From Bacteroidales bacterium (GTDB taxonomy: Bacteria > Bacteroidota > Bacteroidia > Bacteroidales > UBA932), in assembly GCA_012839605.1 (NCBI GenBank), contig DUNA01000063.1, positions 1 through 64,000 on the forward strand: a stretch of 64,000 nucleotides of DNA. The letters run 5' to 3'. Positions 1 to 9,740 of this stretch are shown here, in pieces. Position 1 is the stretch's first letter. Each line of letters opens with the position of its first letter. The position numbers and the translations under genes were made by a program. Under the pieces are notes generated by a model. The model had not been told where the DNA came from. It saw nothing but the letters and a program-made list of their open reading frames with translations, and made no database searches.

Positions 1-138
1 CTTATCTTTGGTTTGCTGTTAACAGGGTTTTCCGTGAGCCTCAAAGCCCAAGAAACAGTTACAGCCACAGCTTCTGATTGTGAGCTTTTTCATAATTTGG
101 AGTGTTTATTGTTTAAATTATTATTTTTTTATTTTGAA
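1..138 (+). pseudogene. 3' part of a short ORF: signal peptide plus start of a secreted protein, then non-homologous-looking residues and a stop (possible truncated DUF4402-like gene)
   Basis: Frame +1 reads LIFGLLLTGFSVSLKAQETVTATASDCELFHNLECLLFKLIIFLF*. The signal peptide ending AQ and the ETVTATAS start resemble the N-termini of the DUF4402 neighbours. Open at the window edge. Confidence 0.35.
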
Positions 139-200
139 AAATTCCCCCGGAACGCTCCATTCCTATGAAAGGAGCGACCGGGGAAATATACTGTATTGGA

Positions 201-710
201 TTATTCGTAAGTTACGGTTACATCAAATGTTCCTGTATATTCGCCTACGGCTTGCTCAGCCCCTACATTCAAGGTAGCACCTACCTTGAAGTTTTTAGTT
301 CCTGAAGAAAGTGCGGGAGCGCTTCCAGCGTCATGGTTCCAACCTGTCACTGTCATTTCCTCATCGTCATCATTTTTAATAGTAACAGTTGTGGGAAGTT
401 CAATTTTGAATTTTTGGCTTCCATGACCATCTACTTTAAATTCAGCAACTGACACATTAGTGTTGCCGTTGATTAGCGCAGCTTCATTAGAGGATGATCT
501 TGTTCCAGTGGTTGGCAGTGTTACTGTAAACCCAGCTGTCTGAGATACCATATCACCAAAGTGCAAGTCTGTAACTTTTGATATAGACAAAGCAGTCAAA
601 ATGTTTGCACCGGCAGATGCTGTACCATCGGCGCTGCTTTGTGCGTAAGAAATAGTTGCGAATCCGAAGAGGATTGCTGTGAGTGTAAAAATTTTTAATG
701 TTGTTTTCAT
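201..710 (-). CDS. DUF4402-type secreted protein
   Basis: Signal peptide (..ISYAQ), then LSISKVTDLHFGDM...GTYTGTFDVTVTYE-type pattern shared with two other window proteins. Confidence 0.8.
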   Translation of the reverse strand: MKTTLKIFTLTAILFGFATISYAQSSADGTASAGANILTALSISKVTDLHFGDMVSQTAGFTVTLPTTGTRSSSNEAALINGNTNVSVAEFKVDGHGSQKFKIELPTTVTIKNDDDEEMTVTGWNHDAGSAPALSSGTKNFKVGATLNVGAEQAVGEYTGTFDVTVTYE

Positions 711-912
711 AATGAATGAGAGTATTTAAATGGTTTTTTTACTAAAAAATAATTTCATGATTTTTGAACGCGGTACAAAAGTATGTTGCAGGTACAAGAA
801 ATAAAAACGTTTTCAACATACACGTTGTTTTTTTCAACTAAACGTACATATTGTTCTATTGTCTATTTTGGAAATAGAGGGAAAGGAGTGAGAAAGGAGT
901 GAGATACAGGGG

Positions 913-1428
913 TTAATCGTAAACTACACTTAGTTCGTAAGTGCCGGAATATGTTCCGGATGGGTGGTTATACCACGTGTCTGCGGTAGCTCCTATATAA
1001 ACATATCCTATACCGGAGGAATTTAAAGTAATGCTTTCGGCATTTTTAGTATAGTGAATATTCATGGTGGCGTCTGGACCGTATAGAGTATGACACCAGG
1101 CTGCACAGATAATGTTAACCTTAGCATTGGGGTTTCCTGAAACACGAAACTTACCTGCCGATAGGCCATGTGTAGACAAAACGGTTACATAGCCGGTGTA
1201 GGAAAGCTGTGGGGTTTCTGAAGCGGTAAGTGTAATGGTTCCCGATCCCTTTCCCGCCTGGAAAGCCCCAAAGTAAAGAGGTGTTTCTTGTGTTAGAGTG
1301 AGAGCTGTGTTTACGTTAAGGCTTGCATTAACGGTAACGTTTTGCGTCTGTATCTGTGCTACAGCAGGATGGATTCCCCACAGCAGAAGGGTTAGAAAAA
1401 CGGAAGTTGTTAATACAGTGCCTCTCAT
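913..1428 (-). CDS. DUF4402-like secreted protein
   Basis: MRGTVLTTSVFLTLLLWGIHPAVAQ signal peptide; ends GTYSGTYELSVVYD. Start trimmed from the longer ORF (913..1731), which would overlap the divergent regulator gene. Confidence 0.7.
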   Translation of the reverse strand: MRGTVLTTSVFLTLLLWGIHPAVAQIQTQNVTVNASLNVNTALTLTQETPLYFGAFQAGKGSGTITLTASETPQLSYTGYVTVLSTHGLSAGKFRVSGNPNAKVNIICAAWCHTLYGPDATMNIHYTKNAESITLNSSGIGYVYIGATADTWYNHPSGTYSGTYELSVVYD

Positions 1429-1471
1429 GATGGGGTAAAGATACATAAAAATATTTTTTACATTTGCATGT

Positions 1472-2806
1472 ATGGTTAAAATATTGATCATAGAAGATGA
1501 TGCTGCGTTTAATTCTCTGCTAAAAACCTGGCTTACTAAAGCCGGATACAGAGCGGAAAGCGTGCTCTCTGCAGGAGAGGCCATGAAGGCTGTACAGGCG
1601 GGGGTGTACGATATTATTCTTTCAGACTTGCGTCTTCCGGACACGGAGGGGCTCACACTTTTGAAATGGATACGAGAAACGTCGCCCGACAGCGCTGTAT
1701 TTATTATGACCGGGTATGCAGATATCCACACGGCCGTTCAGGCTATAAGGTTGGGGGCTGCCGATTATTTAGAGAAACCGGTAGATCCGGTGTTGCTGAG
1801 AGAGAAAATTGACGAAATCATCAAGAAAAAAGATCGGCCGCATGAACGCATACCTTTTATTAAAGGAGAGAGTGCTGCTTCTGAGAAGCTGTACGAACAT
1901 ATGATGCTGGTAGCGCCTACCTTTTTATCGGTACTTATTTCCGGTGCCAGCGGTACGGGAAAAGAGTATGTGGCCAATCACATCCATCAAAACAGCTTGC
2001 GACGCGAAGAACCGTTTGTGGCACTCGACTGCGGAGCCATTCCCAGGGACCTGGCGGGAAGCGAATTGTTTGGACACATCAAAGGGTCGTTTACGGGGGC
2101 CATAGGCGATAAAAAGGGAGCCTTTGAAATGGCACACGGCGGGACGTTGTTTTTGGACGAGGTGGGAAACCTTTCTACAGATATTCAGATGCAATTGCTA
2201 CGCGCTTTGCAGGAAGGTGTTATAAAGCCGGTAGGCAGTTCTAAGTTTATTGAAGTAAACATCCGCATCATCACAGCTACCAATGTGGATTTGAAAGAAA
2301 TGATAGAGCAGGGCAAATTCCGGGAAGATTTGTACCACAGGATCAATGAATTTCAGCTGAACATGCCGCTTTTGAAAGACCGCGGACAAGACATTCTGTT
2401 GTTTGCCGAACATTTTCTGGAGTATGCCAACCGCCAAATGAATAAGAAAATTGCAGGATTTGCACCGGAAGCGCAAGAGTTGTTGAAGGTGTACGAGTGG
2501 CGCGGCAACCTTAGAGAACTGCTGAATGTGGTAAAGAGAACGGTGCTGCTGAGCGAAGGCCCTTTGGTGCAGGCGGTTGATTTGCCAGAGGAAATCCGCA
2601 ACATTCCCCTTAAAGGAACGGCACCTGATATAGCACTTGCCGAGGCTGCCGGCCAGGATGCACAAACCTTAAAGGAGCAACATGAACGGCAGATGATTAC
2701 TCAAGCTCTGGCACGTACAAAGAACAATCGTACACGGGCGGCTCGCCTGCTGGGCATTGACCGCAAAACGTTATACAACAAAATGAAGCTTTATAATATG
2801 GAGTAG
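1472..2806 (+). CDS. Sigma-54-dependent response regulator (NtrC family: REC, AAA+, Fis-type HTH)
   Basis: REC DxxL phosphoacceptor (DIILSDLRLPD), Walker A GASGTGKE, GSFTGA loop (GAFTGA variant), C-terminal TRAARLLGIDRKTLYNKMK HTH. Confidence 0.93.
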   Translation: MVKILIIEDDAAFNSLLKTWLTKAGYRAESVLSAGEAMKAVQAGVYDIILSDLRLPDTEGLTLLKWIRETSPDSAVFIMTGYADIHTAVQAIRLGAADYLEKPVDPVLLREKIDEIIKKKDRPHERIPFIKGESAASEKLYEHMMLVAPTFLSVLISGASGTGKEYVANHIHQNSLRREEPFVALDCGAIPRDLAGSELFGHIKGSFTGAIGDKKGAFEMAHGGTLFLDEVGNLSTDIQMQLLRALQEGVIKPVGSSKFIEVNIRIITATNVDLKEMIEQGKFREDLYHRINEFQLNMPLLKDRGQDILLFAEHFLEYANRQMNKKIAGFAPEAQELLKVYEWRGNLRELLNVVKRTVLLSEGPLVQAVDLPEEIRNIPLKGTAPDIALAEAAGQDAQTLKEQHERQMITQALARTKNNRTRAARLLGIDRKTLYNKMKLYNME

Positions 2807-5299
2807 CTCCCGTGCCCGGTTTATCACGTATTGTGTCTTTTCAACATCTTTGCCACCTGTACGCTCCAAAAAGGCCAGTTGTTCTGCCAAAGGAGAATGC
2901 AATTGGCGGAACATAGGCAGCATTTTATGAGCCAACATTGTAATCTGCACGCTGTCTTTAGCCTTCAGGCTTTTTTCCAGATGAGAAAGACTTTCTAAAG
3001 TAGTTGTATAAAATACCTGCAGCACTTGAGAGACAGATTCCAAATCCGCATCCAACATGCGCCCCATCTCTACCAGAGAGAAGGCTTTGTAAGGCACCAT
3101 GGGGGCAAAATTGTCCAAAGTTGCTTTCAATTGGCTCATTATAAAGGGCTTGGACAAATGGGCCGCAAATCCTTTTTCTATATAATAAGGAGTAGGATGC
3201 ATGCCTTCTGCCGTAACTGCAATTACCGGAGCTTCCAGCTTTGTTCGAATGGCTTCTAAAAGACAAAAACCGTCTTCTTTTGGCATGCGAATATCTGTGA
3301 GAACCAAATCTACACGTACTGTATTGAGTTTTTCCAATGCTTGACGGCACCCTTCTGCTGTTGTTGATAGGTGGCCCAACAGGCGAAGCATTTCTTGAGA
3401 CAAGGCACGTTGCGACGGGTCGTCGTCTACTACTAAAATTCTTAAAGGTGCCGTTTTGTGTGTTTTGAGAACATCGGAATCTGAAGTTGGCCGGGTGGCT
3501 GTCAAATCACTTGGATGTGTATGAGTGCCTTCAAGAGCCGAAACAGGCCGGATGGGAAGGGTAACGCTAAAAGTACTGCCGCCCTCTTTGTTGTCTGTGA
3601 GCGTAAGGCTTCCTTTGAACAAATCTACCGTTCGTTTCACGATGGACAGTCCCAAGCCCATGCCTTCTCTTTCAGGCGAAAGGACATGGTTCAATTGGGT
3701 GAATTCTTCAAAAATAGATTGTCGGGCTTGTGGTGAAATGCCTATTCCCGTATCGTATATTGAAAAAAATAGCTCTTTTTCGTCTGCCGTCACGTAGAGG
3801 TCTATGTGTCCTTTCTCTGTGAATTTCACAGCGTTGGAAAGGATGTTCATCACAATCTGTCGCAAGCGCAAGGGGTCTGTCAATACGTAACAATCCGGGG
3901 AAACGTCTGTTTTTAAATGCAGAGAAAGTCCTTTTTGACCGGCAACAGGCACAAATACGGCCAACGCTTCTTCAAAAAAACGTTTTATAGGGGTAGGTAC
4001 AGGGTTTAGTTGTATTTTTTGTGATTCCAGGCGGTAATACTCCAACAAGTTGGCCAATAGTTCCATGACGTGTTCGGCAGAGTGTATCATGGGACCTACG
4101 TAACTGTTGTCTGAAGATTGGCGCATCAAATCCAGGTAGCCCACAATAGAACTCAAAGGTGCTTTGATGTCGTGGGTAACGGTTAAGAGCAATTTTTCCC
4201 GGCTTTCCATCAGGTCTTCTGCTCGGCTTCTGGCTACTTCCAGGTCTTTCCTGTATTTGCGGCTTTTGTTGACATCTGTAAAAATAAGCAGGGTAAACAG
4301 AAAGATGACAAACAGAGCCGTAGCTCCTAAAATGGAAAGCGACGCACCGGCTTGTTCCAATGATGCCCTCCTGGCTTCAAGCGCTCCGGCCGTAGATTGA
4401 AACCACTCCTTGTTGAGCTCGTCAAGCAGTTTGTTGATTTCCAGATTGAGTGCTCTGTCTGTTTCTATCAATTTTTCTAGCCGTGCACTAATGGCTTTCA
4501 GTTGTGCTTGCCGTTCCGTTTCAACATAGTCCAATACCTCTAAGACGGCTCGTACTACCGTGTCGCGTCTGGCTTCCCTAGAAGGGGCGGTGTCTTGTGC
4601 CGGATGAATGATCCGTACGAGCGAATCTGTGACGGTGCGTCTGATTTGTTTGACTTCCGTTATGCTGTCTTGCATACGCTCCGGAACAAAAGCTTGTCCC
4701 AGCCTTTCAAAAAATGTGAGTTTGGGGCGGTGTACAGCCGTCACGATGGTGTCGTAAATGATTTCTTGTCGAACAACTACAGGGGCAGAGGGGCGGGAGG
4801 TTACCTCTGTGAGTACAGGTCCTCTTGGTACGGGTGGTAATGGAGGGATAGCCCTATCTACTTTTTGAACGACGGCTTCTTGTCGGCTTCGTTTACTCAA
4901 TTCTTGTTGTTGGCGAGCAATGTCCAGAATGTTGGTGTCTCTGTATAATAGCAGGCTGTCTATTTCTCTGATGATTTTCTTTTGTCGCTCTACGGGTGTA
5001 CTTCTGACAAGCGAATCCAGTAACGTGTCTACTTTATGGAGTGCACCTTTATATAAGGTGTAGTTGTCGTCTTTTGGGTCTTGAATAAAACGTGTCCCCA
5101 GCCATTCGGCTTCGTACAACAAAGAGATGGTGTTGCTTATGAGTAAACTCCTCTCTAAAATTTCCTCACGACGGTCTTCGCTTTGAAAAAGAAAAGGATA
5201 CACGTGTTTGTATACATACCATCCCGATCCCAAAGCCAGGGCCAGGAGCAAGAGGTAACTGAAAACAATTTTCAGCTTAAAACGCGCATCTTGTTTCAT
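2771..5299 (-). CDS. Hybrid sensor histidine kinase (TM-coil-TM, HisKA, HATPase, REC, C-terminal HPt)
   Basis: H-box VTHDIKAPLSSIVGYLDL, N/G boxes (DTGIGIS, GMGLGLSI), REC LVLTDIRMPKEDG, HPt-like LAHKMLPMFRQL. Confidence 0.92.
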   Translation of the reverse strand: MKQDARFKLKIVFSYLLLLALALGSGWYVYKHVYPFLFQSEDRREEILERSLLISNTISLLYEAEWLGTRFIQDPKDDNYTLYKGALHKVDTLLDSLVRSTPVERQKKIIREIDSLLLYRDTNILDIARQQQELSKRSRQEAVVQKVDRAIPPLPPVPRGPVLTEVTSRPSAPVVVRQEIIYDTIVTAVHRPKLTFFERLGQAFVPERMQDSITEVKQIRRTVTDSLVRIIHPAQDTAPSREARRDTVVRAVLEVLDYVETERQAQLKAISARLEKLIETDRALNLEINKLLDELNKEWFQSTAGALEARRASLEQAGASLSILGATALFVIFLFTLLIFTDVNKSRKYRKDLEVARSRAEDLMESREKLLLTVTHDIKAPLSSIVGYLDLMRQSSDNSYVGPMIHSAEHVMELLANLLEYYRLESQKIQLNPVPTPIKRFFEEALAVFVPVAGQKGLSLHLKTDVSPDCYVLTDPLRLRQIVMNILSNAVKFTEKGHIDLYVTADEKELFFSIYDTGIGISPQARQSIFEEFTQLNHVLSPEREGMGLGLSIVKRTVDLFKGSLTLTDNKEGGSTFSVTLPIRPVSALEGTHTHPSDLTATRPTSDSDVLKTHKTAPLRILVVDDDPSQRALSQEMLRLLGHLSTTAEGCRQALEKLNTVRVDLVLTDIRMPKEDGFCLLEAIRTKLEAPVIAVTAEGMHPTPYYIEKGFAAHLSKPFIMSQLKATLDNFAPMVPYKAFSLVEMGRMLDADLESVSQVLQVFYTTTLESLSHLEKSLKAKDSVQITMLAHKMLPMFRQLHSPLAEQLAFLERTGGKDVEKTQYVINRARELLHIIKLHFVV

Positions 5300-5343
5300 A
5301 AGACGAAGTTAAAAAGAAATCCCTGTAGCACAAATCGGGGAAT

Positions 5344-5363
5344 AATTCCCCAGCTGGGGAATT
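5344..5363. promoter_or_regulatory. Perfect 20-bp palindrome AATTCCCCAGCTGGGGAATT, with further GGGGAAT/ATTCCCC half-sites at 5337..5343 and 5387..5393
   Basis: Read directly; lies 45-64 bp upstream of the kinase start codon (minus strand). Confidence 0.6.
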
Positions 5364-5600
5364 GGGTGCCCCGGACTGTTTGTGAGATTCCCCATACTTT
5401 TGTGAAAAACAGAACATGTTTTTTGCAGTTGTTTTGATATTTTAATGATTAACAAGAAGATAGCCGGGGGCTGTGTGGTGTTTGTCAAAAAAGTAAAAAA
5501 TGTGGAACGGTATTTGGGGATGTAGGTATATAAAAGGTTGTAGTAGTGAGCGCGGACATTTTTTCATGCAAACAAAAGATAGCAAAGCGCGCCACAAAAT

Positions 5601-5632
5601 AAAAAGAGGACGGTGTTTTCCGCCCTCTTTTT
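5601..5632. terminator. Bidirectional intrinsic terminator downstream of cysS
   Basis: AAAAAGAGGaCGG-TGTTTT-CCGcCCTCTTTTT; stem flanked by A- and T-tracts. Confidence 0.8.
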
Positions 5633-5639
5633 ATTTTGG

Positions 5640-7109
5640 TTACATCTCCCATTCTGTTCCTTGAGGTGTATCTTTTATTTCTATACCCAAGTGGGAAAGT
5701 TTGTCTCTGATAAAATCAGAAGTGCTCCAATCTTTTTCTTCCCTAGCACGCGTTCTGAAATCCAACACCATATCTACAAGGCCTTCCACTACGGGCATTT
5801 GGTTCTGATCTGTTTCTTCCTGAAGTCCTAAAATGCCGTGGACTACACGTTCGTACAGGCGTGTAGCTGTTTCTTTATCAACAGGGGCTATGGCTTTGCC
5901 CGATTGCGCTGCCGTATGGATCCATGAAACAACTTGGAAAAGTTCTGCCAAAGCTATGGGTGTGTTCAAGTCATCACACAGGGCTTTGTATATCCGCTGT
6001 TCTGCTTTTTCCATCAATTCTGCCGGAAGAGCTTTTGCATCTGTCTTGATTTTTTGCAATTGGTCGTACCCTCTGAACAACCTTTTGAGTCCCGTCCCGG
6101 CAGCCACCAAAGCTTGGTCGCTGAAGTCCAAGGGGCCCCTGTAGTGGGCTTGTAAGATAAAAAAACGGACGGTCATGGGATGGAATGCTTGAGAAAGAAG
6201 CTTATGGTTTCCGCTGAACACCTCTTCCAGAGTAATGAAGTTCCCCAAAGACTTCCCCATTTTTTGACCATTTATGGTAATCAAATTGTTATGCATCCAA
6301 TAGCGGATGCTGTCTTTACCACGTGTTACTGTGTTTTGAGCCAATTCGCATTCGTGATGAGGAAACAGCAAGTCCATGCCGCCTCCATGGATATCAAATA
6401 CCTCTCCCAAATATTTGGAGCTCATTACGGAGCATTCCAGGTGCCAGCCCGGGAATCCTTCTCCCCAAGGGGAGGGCCAACGCATGATGTGTTCCGGGTC
6501 TGCTTTTTTCCAAAGGGCAAAATCGTACGGAGAACGCTTGTCTTCACTGCCTTCCAAGTCTCTTGTTTGTACTTGCAGGTCTTCTAAAATTCGGCCTGAT
6601 AGTACTCCGTAGTTGTGCTTTTTGTTGTACGCATCTATATCAAAATAGACAGAGCCATTGACTTCATAAGCCACACCTGCATCAAGAATTTGCTGTACCA
6701 TGGCAATCTGTTCCGTAATATGACCGGAAGCCCGTGGTTCAATAGAAGGCGGCAAGGTGTTGAGTTGTTCCATGGCTTTGTGATACCGGATGGTATAGTG
6801 TTGCACAATTTCCATAGGCTCCAACTTTTCCAAGCGGGCCTTTTTGGCAATTTTGTCTTCCCCTTCATCGGCATCGCTTTCCAGATGGCCCACGTCTGTA
6901 ATATTGCGAACGTAGCGGACTTTGTATCCCAAGTCCTTTAAAAGCCTTACAAAGACATCGTAGACCACTCCGGGACGTGCATGTCCCAGGTGCGGATCTC
7001 CGTACACGGTGGGACCGCAAACGTACAGTCCCACGTGTCCGGGCACTAGTGGCTCAAATTGTTCTTTTTTTCTTGCAAGTGTATTATAAATAAAGATTTT
7101 GTGCGGCAT
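5640..7109 (-). CDS. cysS: Cysteinyl-tRNA synthetase
   Basis: [46 protein letters not shown] (KMSKS) motifs. Confidence 0.97.
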   Translation of the reverse strand: MPHKIFIYNTLARKKEQFEPLVPGHVGLYVCGPTVYGDPHLGHARPGVVYDVFVRLLKDLGYKVRYVRNITDVGHLESDADEGEDKIAKKARLEKLEPMEIVQHYTIRYHKAMEQLNTLPPSIEPRASGHITEQIAMVQQILDAGVAYEVNGSVYFDIDAYNKKHNYGVLSGRILEDLQVQTRDLEGSEDKRSPYDFALWKKADPEHIMRWPSPWGEGFPGWHLECSVMSSKYLGEVFDIHGGGMDLLFPHHECELAQNTVTRGKDSIRYWMHNNLITINGQKMGKSLGNFITLEEVFSGNHKLLSQAFHPMTVRFFILQAHYRGPLDFSDQALVAAGTGLKRLFRGYDQLQKIKTDAKALPAELMEKAEQRIYKALCDDLNTPIALAELFQVVSWIHTAAQSGKAIAPVDKETATRLYERVVHGILGLQEETDQNQMPVVEGLVDMVLDFRTRAREEKDWSTSDFIRDKLSHLGIEIKDTPQGTEWEM

Positions 7110-7161
7110 AATCTGTTGTTAGTGAAAGGACAAATGTAGTGATTTTCTACGGGAATGCTTG

Positions 7162-7494
7162 TTAGTCGGGATTTGCCTCTTTGAGTGTTTGTGCCAAAAT
7201 TTCTTGATAATGTCTTGTTTGACCGTCTTTTTCATACACGTTTGTACGAATACGTCCTGTTATGGAAAGACGGGCTCCTTTTTTCACCTTATCAAAGGGG
7301 AGGATTTCTTTTCCTTCCCACGCTACAATTTTGTGCCATGTGGTCTCTTCTCTCAGCGCTCCATCCGGCAGGCGGATGACTTCTCCCGTAGCTAAGCTGA
7401 AATTCATGACTTTTCTTCCTTCTTCCGATTGTCCAAACCGAGGATCCGCTCCTACGCGCCCCAGCAATTCTACTTTGTTAATTGATAATTCCAT
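7162..7494 (-). CDS. ssb: Single-stranded DNA-binding protein (OB fold)
   Basis: MELSINKVELLGRVGADPRF...TTWHKIVAWE...GARLSITGRIRT; start trimmed from ORF 7162..7557. Confidence 0.85.
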   Translation of the reverse strand: MELSINKVELLGRVGADPRFGQSEEGRKVMNFSLATGEVIRLPDGALREETTWHKIVAWEGKEILPFDKVKKGARLSITGRIRTNVYEKDGQTRHYQEILAQTLKEANPD

Positions 7495-7590
7495 ACTTAC
7501 AGGTATTAAAATGTTTGTAGTCAAACGTAACCTGTCTGTTTGTAAAATTTTGGACAAAAAAGATAAAGGTGCTGTGACGCGTTTTCTTTG

Positions 7591-9672
7591 TTATTTTAAA
7601 TACGTGTCTAAAAAATCAAAGAATACGCGATTCCAAAGCATGTTGTTTTGCGGTTTCAAAATCCAGTGGTTTTCATCCGGGAACAACAACATCTTAGCAG
7701 GTACTCCATTCAGCCTCGCGGCATTGAAAGCAGCCATGGCTTGGTCAACAGGTACTCGGTAATCCAGTTCGCCATGGGTAATCAGAATGGGTCTATCCCA
7801 GTGTTGCACGCGTTTGTGCGCAGAAAGGGCATAGTGGCGTTTGGCTACCGGATTGTTGTCCCAGGGAGCACCTCCGTTATCCCAGTGAGGGAAAAAGACT
7901 TCTTCCGTTGTCATGTACATGTGTTCCTGGTTGAAAATACCGGCATGGGCAATAAAAGCAGCAAACCGTTCTTTATGGTATCCGGCCAACTGGAAAATGG
8001 AATACCCTCCGTAACTGGCTCCAACGGCTCCAATGCGCGTACCATCTACAAAAGGTTCTCGTTTTATGTGGTCTACGGCACTTAGGTAGTCCTGCATGTT
8101 CTGTCCCGGATAATCACCGCTGATTTGCTCTGTCCATTCTTTGCCAAAGGCCGTGGTGCCTCTGCGGTTGGGCAGAAGAACAATGTACCCGTTGGCTGCA
8201 ATCAATTGATGGCACCAGCGGTACGACCAACTTTGAGAGAGGGTGCCTTGCGGACCTCCCGTACAGAATAAAACAACCGGATACTTTTCCTGGGGGTTGA
8301 AATGCGGCGGGTATACTACCCACATAAGCATTTTTTTATGGTCGGTAGTCGTTACCCAGCGTTCTTCTACGCGTCCCATGATTAGCGCATCCAGCAGATG
8401 TTTGTTTTCATGGGAAAGTTGCGTGTATTCGCCGGATACGGGATTGATGGAAACCAATTCCGAGGGCATAGACAAAGAAACGTATGTGCCAATGAGTTGT
8501 TGCCCTTCCTTTGCATTTCCTATTACTTGTATAGAGCCGCAATCGTACAATCCGTTTGTTACTTGATTGATTTTCTCTGTTGATAAATCCAGCACAAAGA
8601 CATGTTGAACACCTTCTGACAACGATGTAAAGTACAGACCTTTGCCGTCCGGCATCCAGGCAGCTTGGCTTACGTTGTAGCGGAAGCGGGCAGTCAAATC
8701 TTTGATGGAACCGTCTTTGAAGGAATAAAGCATCAAGCGGTTTTTATCGGCCTCGTAGCCATCGCGTTCCATGCTGCTCCATACCAAGAATTCTCCACAA
8801 GGGGAAAACAAGGGAGCCGTATCGTATCCCATCATGCCTTCGCTCAAGTTGACTTCTGCTCCTGTTTCCAAGTTTCTCAGATAAATATCTGTGTTGGTAG
8901 ACACGGCGTATTCGGCTCCGGTTAATTTGCGACAGGAGTATGCAACGGCTGTTCCATCCGGACTCCAACTTAATTCTCCCATTCCTCCAAAAGGCAATGT
9001 AGGTAACTCATAAGGCAATCCTTCCAACAAGTCTTCTTCCCCGCTTATGGATGTGCCGTCAAAGGAAGCTACAAAGGTGTGTGGAATTTCTTCCACAAAG
9101 CAATCCCAGTGGCGGTACATCAGATCGTCAATGATGCGCCCCGTAGCTTGATTTAAAGAAGGATCCAAGTCTGTGGGACGTGTTCCTGTAGGTACATAAG
9201 ATATGTACAGAATTTTGTCTTTGTTGGGGGACAGACTGAATCCGGCTATGCGACGCTCTGTTCCTTTCACTTGTTTTTTGCCCGTTCCATCTGTTCGCAT
9301 GAGCCACAATTTTCCTTGACTCAAGAACAGGATGCGGTCGTTATCCAGCCAGCGGGCGTTGGATTCGTTTTCCGGAGTAAAGGTAATTTGGCGGTTGTTG
9401 CTGCCGTCTGTATCCATAACAAAGAGTTCTCGGTTGCTCTTGTTTTGTTCTACAGAAATGTAGCTTACACCATAGACTATTTGTTTTCCGTCCGGTGATA
9501 CTTGCGGATCCGATACGCGTCCAAAACTGTTGAGGACCGATGCGCTCAACAGATCGTTTTCCGGAACAGCAGTGTTTTTTCCAATAAGAGGAGTTTGAGA
9601 TGCGCTCCCGTTGCATGCATTCAACGCTAAGGAGCCTGCAATAATCATAAATAAAAAGATTTTTCTGTTCAT
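7591..9672 (-). CDS. S9 family prolyl oligopeptidase/dipeptidyl peptidase-like secreted hydrolase
   Basis: Lipoprotein-type signal, WD40-like propeller repeats, GASYGGYS nucleophile motif, C-terminal GELDYRVP...DENHWI. Confidence 0.92.
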   Translation of the reverse strand: MNRKIFLFMIIAGSLALNACNGSASQTPLIGKNTAVPENDLLSASVLNSFGRVSDPQVSPDGKQIVYGVSYISVEQNKSNRELFVMDTDGSNNRQITFTPENESNARWLDNDRILFLSQGKLWLMRTDGTGKKQVKGTERRIAGFSLSPNKDKILYISYVPTGTRPTDLDPSLNQATGRIIDDLMYRHWDCFVEEIPHTFVASFDGTSISGEEDLLEGLPYELPTLPFGGMGELSWSPDGTAVAYSCRKLTGAEYAVSTNTDIYLRNLETGAEVNLSEGMMGYDTAPLFSPCGEFLVWSSMERDGYEADKNRLMLYSFKDGSIKDLTARFRYNVSQAAWMPDGKGLYFTSLSEGVQHVFVLDLSTEKINQVTNGLYDCGSIQVIGNAKEGQQLIGTYVSLSMPSELVSINPVSGEYTQLSHENKHLLDALIMGRVEERWVTTTDHKKMLMWVVYPPHFNPQEKYPVVLFCTGGPQGTLSQSWSYRWCHQLIAANGYIVLLPNRRGTTAFGKEWTEQISGDYPGQNMQDYLSAVDHIKREPFVDGTRIGAVGASYGGYSIFQLAGYHKERFAAFIAHAGIFNQEHMYMTTEEVFFPHWDNGGAPWDNNPVAKRHYALSAHKRVQHWDRPILITHGELDYRVPVDQAMAAFNAARLNGVPAKMLLFPDENHWILKPQNNMLWNRVFFDFLDTYLK

Positions 9673-9740
9673 AACATGGGCTTTTAGGTCTTCAAAATTA
9701 ACGAATAGTTTGTAAGTTTGGGAAAACTTTAAAGAAATAC

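Noticed and set aside
80-277. 65-aa plus-strand ORF
   Set aside because: AT-rich, hydrophobic and aromatic-rich; overlaps the 3' end of the DUF4402 gene.
913-1731. Full-length 272-aa version of the DUF4402-like ORF
   Set aside because: The first ~100 residues overlap the divergent regulator gene; a signal peptide starts at 1428.
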